In this document: positions 16,802-25,866 of the stretch, piece after piece | Numbering within the stretch: position 1 is the first letter of the stretch | Layout of the letters: every line of letters begins with the position of its first letter | Source of the DNA: CAYPTB01 sp964413535 | GTDB taxonomy: Bacteria > Planctomycetota > UBA1135 > GCA-002686595 | Direction of reading: 5' to 3' | DNA length: 64,000 nucleotides | Assembly: GCA_964413535.1 (NCBI GenBank) | Contig: CAYPTB010000039.1 | Coordinates: forward strand, 1 to 64,000 | Notes under the pieces: generated by a model | Seen by the model: only the letters and a program-made list of their open reading frames with translations | Told to the model about the DNA's origin: nothing | Database searches by the model: none | Position numbers and translations under genes: made by a program

Positions 16802-18910
16802 GTGCACCTCCTCGTCCATCCGCCGTTCGCCGACCCGACGCAGCCCTACCTGAGCCTGCCGACGCTCAAGGCCTGGCTGCGCGCGCGCGCGCTCGACGCG
16901 CAGGTGCTCGACCTGAACGTGGAGGCGGCGCACTGGCTCTTCGGGCCCGAGGCGCTGGAGCGCGTGGCGCGGCGGCTCGGCGCGCACCTCGTCGACCTGA
17001 ACCGCAGCCAGCGGCTCTTCTTCGACCAGCAGCGCGAGTACCGCGCGATCGCCCTGGCGCGCCCGCTGATGGAGCGCGCGATCGGCGCCGATCCGACGCC
17101 GATCGACGTCTTCCGCACGCGCGAGCTCTTCTTCGACCCGAGCGCCTACTCGATCGCGCGCCGCACGGTGGAGGGCTACTTCGAGGCGCTGTCCGCCGCG
17201 TACTGGCCGTACCGCTTCGGCTTCAACGGCCTGACGCACAACGTCGTGCCGTGGAGCTTCGACCTGCTCGAGGACTACGCCGCGGGCAAGCACAGTCCGC
17301 TGCGCGCGTTCTACGAGCACACCTTCCCCGACCTCGAGACCTTCGACTGGGAGGAGGGCCTGCTCCCGCCCGTCGACGTCTCGACGCTCGAGTTCGTCGG
17401 CATCTCGGTCGTCTTCCCCTCGCAGATCCCCGAGGCCCTGCACCTGTGTCGCTTCCTGCGCGAGCGCGCGCCGCAAGCCTTCCTCGCGCTCGGCGGACCC
17501 TGCATGCACCAGGTCGTCGTGCACCTCGAGGAGGACTTGGCGCTGCGGATGCTCGCGTTCGCCGACGCGATCGGTCTGTACGAGGGCGAGCGCACGCTCG
17601 AGGTCCTCTTGCCGCGGCTCCCGGCCTGGAGCGCCGCGAAGGGCGCGGCGGCGCGCTTCGAGCTCCTGCGCGACGTCCCGAACCTGCTCTCCGTCGATCC
17701 CGCGACGGGGAAGCCGCACCTCGGTCCGCGCTTCACGCTCGACCTGCGCGAGGCCTCGCCGCCCGACTACTCCGACCTCGACCTCGACCGCTATTGGGCG
17801 CCGAGCCGCACGCTGCTCTACGCGCCGACGCGCGGCTGCTACTGGGGCAAGTGCTCGTTCTGCTACTACGGCCTCACGGAGACCGCGACGGCGCAGTACC
17901 GCGAGGTCGCGCCCGAGGTCGCGGCGGCCGAGCTCGGCCAGCTCTCACGGCGCTACGGCGTCAAGAACGTCTACGTCTCGTGCGACGTGCTCTCGCCGGC
18001 CTACGCCGTGAAGCTCGCGCAGGCGCTCGTCGACAAGAACGTCAAGATCCGCTGGTCGAGCGACCTGAAGATCGAGAAGTACTTCACGCCGGAGCGCTGC
18101 GAGCTGCTGGCGCGCTCGGGCCTGCGCTCGGCCGCCTTCGGTATCGAGTCGGGTTCCGATCGCATCCTCGAGCTCATGCGCAAGGGCTGCGACCGCGCGA
18201 CGATGACCGCCGTCAACCGCGCGTTCCACGACGCCGGCATCGCGACGGAGTGGATGACCTTCACCGACCATCCCGACGAGACGGTGACCGAAGCGCTCGA
18301 CACGATCCGCTGGATCGCGGGGGAAGAGGATTACGTCGATCTCTTCATCGTCGGCCGCTTCGGGCTCGAGGCCGGCTCGCACATCGCGCAGGAACCCGCG
18401 CGCTACGGCGTGAAGAAGATCTTCTGGGCCGACGGCGACGAGCTGCGCCTGTACGCCCACTACACCCACCGCGGCGGGCGGCGCGGCGCGGCCGCCGATG
18501 CGCTCGTCGACCGCGCCCTCGACGAGCTCGCCTCGGCCTGGGACCTGCACCCCTACCCGTGGGCCGGCGCCAACTCGACCCACCACACGTTCCTGCACTT
18601 CCTCGAGCTCGGCCAACGCGCCTTCCGCACGCACTTCCAGCGCGCGCAGGCCGCGCTCGTGGGCAAGCTCCCCGATCCGCCCGTCGCGCACATCGCCGGC
18701 CTGCGCGAGAAACCGCGCTACAGCCTGACCGCGATCGAGAAGGCCGAGCGCGCCTTCTTCGAGCAATACCTCGAGCGCGCGCTCTACACGACCATCCCCT
18801 CGCGCCGCGCCGGCGGCGCGAACGGCGACGAGGTCGCGCCGCTCTCGCTCCCCGATTACGAGGCCGCGGCGGCCAAGGTCCCGCTCCTGTACTCGGGCGG
18901 GAAGGGCTGA
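16802..18910 (+). CDS. B12-binding-type radical SAM protein
   Basis: A 702-residue protein. An N-terminal Rossmann-like cobalamin-binding-type region (to about residue 290) includes VGISVVFPSQ and LGGP segments, without the DxHxxG motif needed for base-off B12. The radical SAM core begins near residue 340 with RGCYWGKCSFCYYG. The three cluster cysteines are spaced C-x4-C-x2-C, as in some RiPP- and bacteriocin-associated members. The rest of the barrel is present (AAFGIESGSDRILELMRKG). A C-terminal helical domain ends at YSGGKG. The GTG start opens directly into the first beta strand. No precursor peptide, partner enzyme or transporter is adjacent, so the substrate cannot be inferred. Confidence 0.8.
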   Translation: MHLLVHPPFADPTQPYLSLPTLKAWLRARALDAQVLDLNVEAAHWLFGPEALERVARRLGAHLVDLNRSQRLFFDQQREYRAIALARPLMERAIGADPTPIDVFRTRELFFDPSAYSIARRTVEGYFEALSAAYWPYRFGFNGLTHNVVPWSFDLLEDYAAGKHSPLRAFYEHTFPDLETFDWEEGLLPPVDVSTLEFVGISVVFPSQIPEALHLCRFLRERAPQAFLALGGPCMHQVVVHLEEDLALRMLAFADAIGLYEGERTLEVLLPRLPAWSAAKGAAARFELLRDVPNLLSVDPATGKPHLGPRFTLDLREASPPDYSDLDLDRYWAPSRTLLYAPTRGCYWGKCSFCYYGLTETATAQYREVAPEVAAAELGQLSRRYGVKNVYVSCDVLSPAYAVKLAQALVDKNVKIRWSSDLKIEKYFTPERCELLARSGLRSAAFGIESGSDRILELMRKGCDRATMTAVNRAFHDAGIATEWMTFTDHPDETVTEALDTIRWIAGEEDYVDLFIVGRFGLEAGSHIAQEPARYGVKKIFWADGDELRLYAHYTHRGGRRGAAADALVDRALDELASAWDLHPYPWAGANSTHHTFLHFLELGQRAFRTHFQRAQAALVGKLPDPPVAHIAGLREKPRYSLTAIEKAERAFFEQYLERALYTTIPSRRAGGANGDEVAPLSLPDYEAAAAKVPLLYSGGKG

Positions 18911-19563
18911 CGCAGCTCCTCGCGCCAGAGGACGTCGGCGACATCCCCGTCGTGAGTCTCCAGACTCGTCCGGCGTCCATCGTTCGCGACCTCGCAAGCC
19001 CCGATCGTCACCCGCCATCTCGCTTCGCGAGGCGATCGTGTCGCCCAGTTCGAATCCGGCCGGTCGAATCCGGCCGGAGATCGGCGCGGTCGACCCTGCC
19101 GAGCTTCGAGTTCGCCGAGCCGGTCAGCGCCGCGAGCTCGAACCTCTGGATCGTCGCCCAGGTAGCCGCCCTCGTGCAGGAGCGCGAGCCGTCGTTCGCT
19201 GCGCCCGTGCTCGTCCTCGCGTTCGAGCCGCTGCCACTCCGCGTAGAGGTCTTCCCGGTCATCGCGCGCAAGTACTACTCGTCGCGCCGGACAGCGCCTG
19301 GTCGAGCAGCAGGTTCTCATTCCCACCGTCCCTCACCTCCGCGAGTTCCAATCACAGTTGCAGCAGTCCCGATGCGTCGCGCCGCTGCGCTCGCCATGCG
19401 GGTTTCGACATTCCCCGAGCTCGAATGCATCGTCGTTGCGGGCTCGGCTCGAGCGCGACGGAATGCAACTGGACGCCGACCTGGTCGAGCAGCCGAGGGC
19501 GATCCGGCCGTGCGGATCTGCCCGGCCAACTCCGATCGGCGGAGTCCCGCGATCCGACCCCTC
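18911..19563. other. Intergenic region, possibly decayed sequence
   Basis: These 650 bases lie between the radical SAM gene and the RAYT transposase. A minus-strand frame (about 18,930-19,300) has coding-like runs, but no start, no complete domain and no family I know. A 14-base direct repeat (TCGAATCCGGCCGG) sits back to back near 19,050-19,077. I see no supported gene. Confidence 0.4.
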
Positions 19564-20238
19564 TCACTGCACGCGCGGCACCTCCGTGCGTCGCACGGGG
19601 CCCCAGTGCTTCCAGCCGATCCTCATGAGCCACGTCCTCGCGCGCGCGAGATGCGATGCGCGCTCCGCGGCGCCCACGTCCTCCCACCCGTCGAACCAGG
19701 CTCCCGACGCGAACGGGTCGAGACCGACGAGGGCGATCCCGTGCTTCGCGTGGTTCTGGAGCACGTACACGAGCGCGTTTCGCACCTCACGCGGGGTACG
19801 CAGGATCCGATCGTGGTAGCGATCGGAAAAAACTTGGCCCGTGCGATTCCAGAGCCGGTTCAGCGATCGCGCGATGCGGACCGCGAGGCCCTGCATCGCG
19901 CGCGCGAGCGCGCGCCTGCCCTCCGACTCGACGAGTAGGTGCAGATGGTTGGATTGAATGCTGTAGTGCACGAGCCGCGTCCCGAAGCGTCCGTACGCGG
20001 CGCCGAACGCCTGCTCCAACGCGCGCCGTGCGGCCTTCTTGCGCAAGCTCGCGAGCCCCTTGCGCAGCCGCATCGTCACGTGAACCGGGAAGCGCGCCGC
20101 CAGCTCCTCGCGCTGGCGATGCGAAACGAGCGCCCGGTCGCCGTTGGGCTTCCTTCCCGCTCCCGCCCGCACGCCTCCCCAACTCCTGAACTCGAAAAGA
20201 CCCTGTTCCGCATGGTGGCGCCGCCTTCGTGCGCGCAT
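19564..20238 (-). CDS. REP-associated tyrosine transposase-like (RAYT, IS200-type Y1 HUH) protein
   Basis: A 224-residue Y1 transposase of the IS200/RAYT class, a single-strand DNA nuclease/transposase. An Arg/His-rich N-terminus (WGGVRAGAGRKP) leads into PVHVTMRL, then the HUH-type motif in YSIQSNHLHLLVE. A distal helix carries candidate catalytic residues (GQVFSDRYHDRIL). The ATG at 20238 is preceded by GGAAGGAG about ten bases upstream; in-frame codons further upstream look non-coding. The nearby 111-bp tandem repeats (20,671-20,905) could be its cognate repeat elements, though classical REPs are short palindromes. Confidence 0.85.
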   Translation of the reverse strand: MRARRRRHHAEQGLFEFRSWGGVRAGAGRKPNGDRALVSHRQREELAARFPVHVTMRLRKGLASLRKKAARRALEQAFGAAYGRFGTRLVHYSIQSNHLHLLVESEGRRALARAMQGLAVRIARSLNRLWNRTGQVFSDRYHDRILRTPREVRNALVYVLQNHAKHGIALVGLDPFASGAWFDGWEDVGAAERASHLARARTWLMRIGWKHWGPVRRTEVPRVQ

Positions 20239-20670
20239 CGAGTGAGCGCTCCTTCCTTCTCCCATCTTGATCGAGCAGAGAATGCTCTCACGAGGAAGAC
20301 GTCGCGCTCGGGCGTGTGGTTTCGCTGAACGTCGTTTCTTTCGACATGGCCGTGCACGTTGTGGCTTCGAGAAGTCTCGCGAAGTCTCGGAGCGATCCTG
20401 TCGGCCCTTTCTCACCCTCGATGAACACACGGCACGAAGCACGGGAAAGTGCCGTGGAGGAACCCGCACAAGGCCCGGTGAGACGATGAAACGCGCTATC
20501 GGGGCAGGTACCGCGCGGCCTGCAGGAGCGTTCCTCGACGACCCGGAGTTGGCTCACTCCATGTTCTTTCATCTGCATCACCGTGTCGGCGACGGTGTCG
20601 CTTCTGAACCCGTTCGCGACATTCTGCTCGCGCGGCGATGAAGCGTGACGATGGGCAGCTTGCCCACGCA
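20239..20670. other. Intergenic region upstream of RAYT gene
   Basis: No supported gene. The region contains a perfect 8-bp inverted repeat (20428-20435 and 20449-20456, loop 13) and ends where the tandem repeat array begins. Confidence 0.4.
20428..20456. repeat. Inverted repeat (8-bp stem)
   Basis: CACGGCAC at 20428-20435 is matched by GTGCCGTG at 20449-20456. It could be a hairpin recognised by the adjacent HUH transposase or a transcript hairpin. There is no further evidence. Confidence 0.35.
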
Positions 20671-20905
20671 CGCACTCGCCCCACGCGCGAGATTCGTGGG
20701 GCGCGGTGGTCGCGGGAGGCTGACGGCGACCTCGGGGCGTGAACGCGCGCTCCCGAGGGTGCAGGATTCCGGACGTGCGCACTCCTTCCCGCGCGCGAGA
20801 ACTCGTGGGGCGCGCGGTGGCCGCGGGACGGTGACGGCGATCTCGGGGCGTGAACGCGCGCTCCCGATGGTGCAGGATGCCGGACGTGCGCACTCCTCCC
20901 GGCCG
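20671..20905. repeat. Tandem repeat, ~111-bp unit, two full copies plus partial
   Basis: Anchor sequences recur at fixed distance. GAACGCGCGCTCCCGA occurs at 20741 and 20852 (111 bases apart), and CGCACTC at 20671, 20778 and 20889. Identity between the two full copies is high. The second copy runs into the start codon of the following surface protein. The first copy has ATTCC where the second has the ATGCC start, so the array looks like a duplication of a 5' leader plus start region, or repeats of a mobile family. Confidence 0.7.
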
Positions 20906-23714
20906 GCCGGTTCTCGTCCTCGTCGCCGTCCTCGCGCTCGCGACGCTGCTCGGCATCGCGACGACGGGCGGCGGAACGCGCGGCGAGCCCGCTTTCCTTC
21001 CGGCGGAGAGCGGCGCGGCGGATCACGAGGTAGACGCAGACGGCGGCAGCGCTACGCCCCTCGCGACGCCGAGCGCCCGCAGTGCGACCGACGCCGCGTC
21101 CGCGCAGGGCGAGGTCATCCCTGCCCGGAGCCAACGCTCGCTCGCGCTCTCGTTCGTCGACGCGGCGAGCGGCGCGCCGATCCCCGAGCTTCCGTTCGCG
21201 CTGATCGGCGAGTCGCCGCGGCTGCACCTCGTCGCGACGGGGGTCGCGGACGCGGAGGGCCGCGCGGAGATCGATGACATCGTCGAGGACCTCGTGATGG
21301 TCGAGACGGTGCGCGCGCCGCCCTTCGCCGTCACGGCGCAGGCGGTGTGGCTCGCGGGCGCGCGGCGCGGCGACGCCACGGTGCGCGTGATGCGCGGGAG
21401 CCGCGTCGTCGGACGCGTGGTGGACGACGCCGGAAACCCGATCGCGGGGATCGACGTGAGCCTCGCGCACGCGAACCGCGGGTGGAACGCCGCCGAGCAG
21501 GCCGAGCTCGCGCCCTTCGCGCCCGCGCTCGCTCCGCAGGCCGTCACCGACGAGCGCGGCGAATACGCGTTCGAGGCCGTCGCGAGCCGCGCGGATGGCG
21601 TGTGGCTCGTGGACGGCGAGTCGCGGCCGGAGCGCTGGCTTCCCGCGCACGTGAAGGCCCAGGTCCAGGAAGGGCGCCTTACGGGCATCGACGTGCACGC
21701 AGGCGCCGAGCGCGAGGTGCGCGCGCCGGACCTCGTGCTGGATCGACTACGGAGGTTACAGGGCGTCGTGGTGGACACGAACGGCAATGCTGCCGTGGGA
21801 GCGCTCGTTCGGGCGAGTGCAATCTTCGCGCGCGCCGCGAACGCGGATCGCGCGCTGTGGTCGGAGCCGAGCCCCGTGTCACCGGAGCGCGAATCCGTGA
21901 CGGACGCGCTCGGCCAGTTCCAGCTCGCCGTGCGCTTCGGCGTGAAGGAGCTGCGCGTCGTGCGCGCGGACGGCGCGTACGAGGATTTCGAGGTCGAGGA
22001 TCCCGGCTCCGGCGGCGCGCGCGACGACCTCGAGCTCCGGCTCTCGATCCGCACGCTGCTCGCGATCGAGCTCGTCGACACCGACGGAGCACGCGTGCAC
22101 GTGCCGTGGGAGACGGCTCGCAAGCAACCGAGGAACGTGACCGAGCTCGACCTCCCTCCCCGCGCGGCCAAGGTGCTCGTGGGCCTCGCGGACGATTCCT
22201 GGCGCACGTTCCAGGTTCCCCCCGATGCCGACGGGCTCTATCGCGTGGCGTTCGATGCGCCGCCGGAGGACGCGCGCGAGCTCTCCGTCCAAGTCGTCGG
22301 TTGGGCGCCTGCGCGGGTCGTCGTCCCACGCGGACACACGGCCGGCGAGCCGCTCGCGGTCGAGCTCCGAGCCTACCCGCGCATCGTCGTCGAGCTCACC
22401 GCTCCGGAGGGGATCGAGGTCGGGGACCAGTGGGTCTACGTGCGCGCGTGCAGCCTCGACAGCGCGGAGCAGTTGGACCAAGTCCAGCGCAGTTTCTTGT
22501 TCTTCTGGGGTAAGCGATGCTGTGGGCTGGGTGCAGTGCACGGCGCGAACGCGCGCGAGCTCCTCGGCCTGGCAGCCCTGCCCGTGCTGGAGGACCGACC
22601 GTTCTACGTGCTCGTCATCCGACTGCTCCATGTGGACGATGCGTGGGAGCAGCACACGCTCTTCGGCCCGTTCCTCCCGGGAGACGCCGTGCACCGGTTG
22701 GAGCTCGGAGCGAAGCTCCTCGAGCCGGACTCCGTCCTCGCGAATCGCGCCGAGCGTGAGGTCGACCCGCCGCCCGATCCCCACAAGCTCCCGCCGCCGC
22801 CGAGCGATCCGGGTGGAGCGGCCGAGGACGACGGCGACGTCGCGCTCGCGATCGTCGACGCGCTGACCGGCGACCCGATCGAGGACGCCGGGCTCCGACT
22901 GGAGGAGGTCGGCGGGAAGGAGCGCGAGCTCTGGCGCCGTGTGAGCGGCGGACGGAAGGGCGAGCTCGCGACCGTGCGCGTTCCGCCGGGCGAGTGGAAG
23001 GCCGCGACGCGCGCCGGGGGCTACCGGGACTCACCCGAACGGCGCCTCGCGATCGCGCCGGGCACGCGCATGGAGCTCGGCGTCGTCTCGCTCGCGCCGC
23101 TGCCCGTGCTCCGCGGGCGTGTGCGCGAGGACGACGGCCGGGCGCCGCCGAAGGGCACGCGCGTCACCGCGCACTTCGACTTCGACGTGCGCGACGACCC
23201 CGCGCTGCGCTACTTCGGACAGGAGGGCCTCAGGCGCACCGCGGAGACGTCCGTCGCCGCCGACGGGAGCTTCGCATTCGCTCTGGATCTTCCCCGAGCG
23301 GTCTTGAGCGAGGTCCCGCTCGACGTGTTCGTCTACTCCGAGTCCGAGGCGATCCGCTACCAGCGCGTCTCGGTCCGCGCGTGGAGCGAGGGCGAGGTCG
23401 CGGAGATCCGCCTCGCGCCCTGGACGAGCGTCGTGATTTGCTTGCACGGCATCCCATCCGAAGAGCGCCGAACCGACCTCGAAGTGGGCGCGGGGTACCT
23501 GGATCCGCCGCGCGAGTTCATCCAAGCCGCCGAGGATCCGCCTGCGGACGACGGCACGCGCACGTTCCGCATGTACCTCGGACCGGGGAAGTACCTCTTC
23601 GCCGGCGGCGGCCTGCTGCACGGCTTCGCACCGCTCGAGCGCGAGCTCGAGCCGGGTCGCGACGAGCTGCGCCTGGACGTCGACGCCGTCGACATCGCCG
23701 AGCTCGAGGACTAG
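20877..23714 (+). CDS. Large carboxypeptidase-regulatory-like surface protein
   Basis: About 945 residues. One N-terminal transmembrane helix (PVLVLVAVLALATLLGI, residues 12-28) is followed by repeated beta-sandwich units of the carboxypeptidase-regulatory/prealbumin type, with signatures such as GRVVDDAGNPIAGIDVSLA, GVVVDTNGNAAVGALVRAS and IVDALTGDPIEDAGLRL. The product should be anchored in the cytoplasmic membrane with the domains outside. The ATG at 20877 is in the second copy of the 111-bp repeat; an in-frame ATG nine codons earlier (20850) is an alternative. The architecture matches the protein at 14658 but with native high-GC codon use. Function unknown. Confidence 0.75.
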   Translation: MPDVRTPPGRPVLVLVAVLALATLLGIATTGGGTRGEPAFLPAESGAADHEVDADGGSATPLATPSARSATDAASAQGEVIPARSQRSLALSFVDAASGAPIPELPFALIGESPRLHLVATGVADAEGRAEIDDIVEDLVMVETVRAPPFAVTAQAVWLAGARRGDATVRVMRGSRVVGRVVDDAGNPIAGIDVSLAHANRGWNAAEQAELAPFAPALAPQAVTDERGEYAFEAVASRADGVWLVDGESRPERWLPAHVKAQVQEGRLTGIDVHAGAEREVRAPDLVLDRLRRLQGVVVDTNGNAAVGALVRASAIFARAANADRALWSEPSPVSPERESVTDALGQFQLAVRFGVKELRVVRADGAYEDFEVEDPGSGGARDDLELRLSIRTLLAIELVDTDGARVHVPWETARKQPRNVTELDLPPRAAKVLVGLADDSWRTFQVPPDADGLYRVAFDAPPEDARELSVQVVGWAPARVVVPRGHTAGEPLAVELRAYPRIVVELTAPEGIEVGDQWVYVRACSLDSAEQLDQVQRSFLFFWGKRCCGLGAVHGANARELLGLAALPVLEDRPFYVLVIRLLHVDDAWEQHTLFGPFLPGDAVHRLELGAKLLEPDSVLANRAEREVDPPPDPHKLPPPPSDPGGAAEDDGDVALAIVDALTGDPIEDAGLRLEEVGGKERELWRRVSGGRKGELATVRVPPGEWKAATRAGGYRDSPERRLAIAPGTRMELGVVSLAPLPVLRGRVREDDGRAPPKGTRVTAHFDFDVRDDPALRYFGQEGLRRTAETSVAADGSFAFALDLPRAVLSEVPLDVFVYSESEAIRYQRVSVRAWSEGEVAEIRLAPWTSVVICLHGIPSEERRTDLEVGAGYLDPPREFIQAAEDPPADDGTRTFRMYLGPGKYLFAGGGLLHGFAPLERELEPGRDELRLDVDAVDIAELED

Positions 23715-23853
23715 CCCGCCCACGTCGCGCCTGAGTTCTCGCCTTTTCCTGCCGCGCGGCGCGGCTTCGCGGAGAATGAAGAACCGCAATCGGTTCCCGC
23801 CCGAAGTCGCCGCGCGCGAGATCCGCCGTTGACGGTGCTCGTAAGAGCGCCGA

Positions 23854-24801
23854 TCACTCCGCCAGGATCTCGGCGACGAGCGACGTGTCGACGTTGCCGC
23901 CGGTGAGCAGCACGGCGATGCGCCGGCCTTGCACGAGCCCTTCGGTCACGGCGGCGACGCCGAGCGCACCGGCGCCCTCGACCACGAGCTTCTCGTGGAG
24001 CAGCGTGTCGCGCATGGCGGAGCGGATCGACGTCTCGGAGACCGTGACGACGTCGTCCACGAGCCCTCGCGACAGGCGGTAGTTCTCGGCGCCCACGCCG
24101 CCCTCGACTGCGTCGGCGAGCGTCGCAGCGCTCGCGAGGTGCACGTGTGCGCGACCGTCGCGGCGCGAGAGCCACAGCGCCGGCGAAGCGATCGGATTCA
24201 CCGCGACGACGCGCGTGCGCGGCGCGAGGGCGCGCGCCACGACGCCGATCCCGACCACCAATCCGCCGCCGCCGGACGGGACGACGATCGCGTCGAGCTC
24301 GCCCGCCTGCTCGAAGAGCTCGAGCGCGCACGTTCCGCCGTTGCCGGCGGCCACGGCTGCGTCCTCGTAGGCGGAGACGAAGGCGCCCGGGAGCGCAGCC
24401 GACTCGAGCGCCCAGGCCTGCGCGTCGTCGAAGCCGTCGAACGGGGCCGTGAGGACGCGCGCGCCGCGGGCGCGGATCTTCAGGACCTTGTTCGCCGCCG
24501 CGCCGCGCGGGACGACGACCGTGCAGGGGATCGCGAGGCGCTGCGCGGCGCAGGCCAGCGCCTGGCCGTGGTTGCCGGTCGACACGGTGAAGACGCCGCG
24601 CTCGGGCTCCCGCAGTTGCGCGAGCGCCGCCAGCGCCCCGCGCAGCTTGAACGAGCCCGTCCGTTGCAGGTTCTCGCACTTGAGAAGCACCGTGCCCCCT
24701 GTTCGCTCCGAGAGCCGCGCACTCTCCAAGAGCGGCGTTCGAAGCGCGTGCTCGCGCACGGCTGGCAGCACCGCCTGCACGAGCTCGAAGGGCACTTCCA
24801 T
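23854..24801 (-). CDS. Threonine/serine dehydratase (PLP-dependent)
   Basis: A 315-residue fold-type II PLP enzyme, likely threonine deaminase (EC 4.3.1.19), giving 2-oxobutanoate. Visible features are the Schiff-base lysine in TGSFKLRGA, the substrate loop STGNHGQA, the phosphate-binding PSGGGG and the terminal LTGGNVD. It lacks the C-terminal ACT regulatory domain of biosynthetic IlvA, so feedback inhibition by isoleucine is not expected. The branched-chain aminotransferase lies 132 bases upstream on the same strand, which supports a branched-chain amino acid role. The ATG at 24801 follows GAGGAA; a GTG two codons earlier is possible. Confidence 0.88.
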   Translation of the reverse strand: MEVPFELVQAVLPAVREHALRTPLLESARLSERTGGTVLLKCENLQRTGSFKLRGALAALAQLREPERGVFTVSTGNHGQALACAAQRLAIPCTVVVPRGAAANKVLKIRARGARVLTAPFDGFDDAQAWALESAALPGAFVSAYEDAAVAAGNGGTCALELFEQAGELDAIVVPSGGGGLVVGIGVVARALAPRTRVVAVNPIASPALWLSRRDGRAHVHLASAATLADAVEGGVGAENYRLSRGLVDDVVTVSETSIRSAMRDTLLHEKLVVEGAGALGVAAVTEGLVQGRRIAVLLTGGNVDTSLVAEILAE

Positions 24802-24933
24802 GCTCACGTCGTTCCTCGTTCGAGGGCTACGAGCCTGCGGACTTCGACGCGCTGAGCTGCCGAGCGCGCGAGCGCGACCCAAGATGCATGCACTCGCGTC
24901 CGAAGCGTCGCTTCTCTACGACTCGCTCTGCGC

Positions 24934-25863
24934 CTACCGTCCCGTTCCGACCGGCGTGATCCATTCCTTCGAGCGCGGACCGCGGCCGTGCACGGTGTCG
25001 AGGTAGGCCTCCTGCAGGCGCGCCGTGATCGGGCCGCGCGCGTGGACGAGCGGGCGCGCGTCGACGGCGCGGATGGGCGTGAGCTCGGCCGCCGTGCCGG
25101 TGAGGAAGGCCTCGTCGGCGCCGTACAGGTCGCTGCGCGCCGGGCGCGAGAAGCGCACGGGGATGCCGAGGTCGCCGGCCAGCGTGAGCACGCTCGCGCG
25201 CGTGATGCCGAGCAGGATCGGCGAGTCGTCCGGGGGCGTGACGAGCGCGCCCTCCTTCACGACGAACAGGTTCTCGCCCGTGCCCTCCACCAGGTAGCCG
25301 TCGCGGTCGAGCATGAGCGCCTCGCTCACGCCCATGGCGAGCGCCTTGCGCTTGGCGATGAACGAGCCGACGTAGCCGCCGGTGACCTTCGCGCGCAGCG
25401 GCGCCGAGTTGTGCGTCGGGCGCTCGTGACCGGTGATCGCGACGGTGATGCCCTCCTCGAGCGCCGCCTTGCCGAGGTATGTGCCCCAGTCCAGCGCGGC
25501 GATCACGGTGTGGACGGGGTTGTCCCCGCCGGCCACGCCGAGCGCGCCCTCGCCCAGGAACACGATCGGCCGCACGTAGGCGGCCTTCATCGCGTTCGCC
25601 CGCAGGACGTCCATCGCGGCCGCGCACAACGCGTCGACGCTCGGACCCATCTCGATCCCGACCACGCGCGCGGAGAACACGAGCCGCTCCATGTGCTCGC
25701 GCAGACGGAACACGCCGCCCGCCCCGGAGGGCTGCGCGTAGCAGCGGATCCCTTCGAAGATGCCGGTTCCGTAGTGCAGCCCGTGCGCCAGCGGCGACAC
25801 GCGGATCTCCTCGACCGGTACGAGCTCGCCGTCGTACCACGCGATCTTGCCGGTCGTCGCCAT
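24934..25863 (-). CDS. ilvE: Branched-chain amino acid aminotransferase
   Basis: A 309-residue class IV PLP aminotransferase (EC 2.6.1.42), exchanging the amino group between Leu/Ile/Val and 2-oxoglutarate. Typical features are the HGLHYGTGIFEGIRCY opening, YVRPIVFLGEG, the lysine-containing KVTGGYVGSFIAKRKA region and the EGTGENLFVV cofactor loop. The ATG at 25863 sits three bases after the stop of the TPR gene, so the two are probably co-transcribed, and the threonine dehydratase follows. Confidence 0.92.
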   Translation of the reverse strand: MATTGKIAWYDGELVPVEEIRVSPLAHGLHYGTGIFEGIRCYAQPSGAGGVFRLREHMERLVFSARVVGIEMGPSVDALCAAAMDVLRANAMKAAYVRPIVFLGEGALGVAGGDNPVHTVIAALDWGTYLGKAALEEGITVAITGHERPTHNSAPLRAKVTGGYVGSFIAKRKALAMGVSEALMLDRDGYLVEGTGENLFVVKEGALVTPPDDSPILLGITRASVLTLAGDLGIPVRFSRPARSDLYGADEAFLTGTAAELTPIRAVDARPLVHARGPITARLQEAYLDTVHGRGPRSKEWITPVGTGR

Positions 25864-25866
25864 GAG

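Noticed and set aside
16332..19563. RiPP precursor peptide beside the radical SAM gene
   Set aside because: No short frame with a leader/core layout and ribosome site could be found on either side.
23751..23765. GCCGCGC-G-GCGCGGC palindrome as a terminator between convergent genes
   Set aside because: A one-base loop is not feasible without losing pairs, and there is no T-tract; this may be simple GC-rich sequence.
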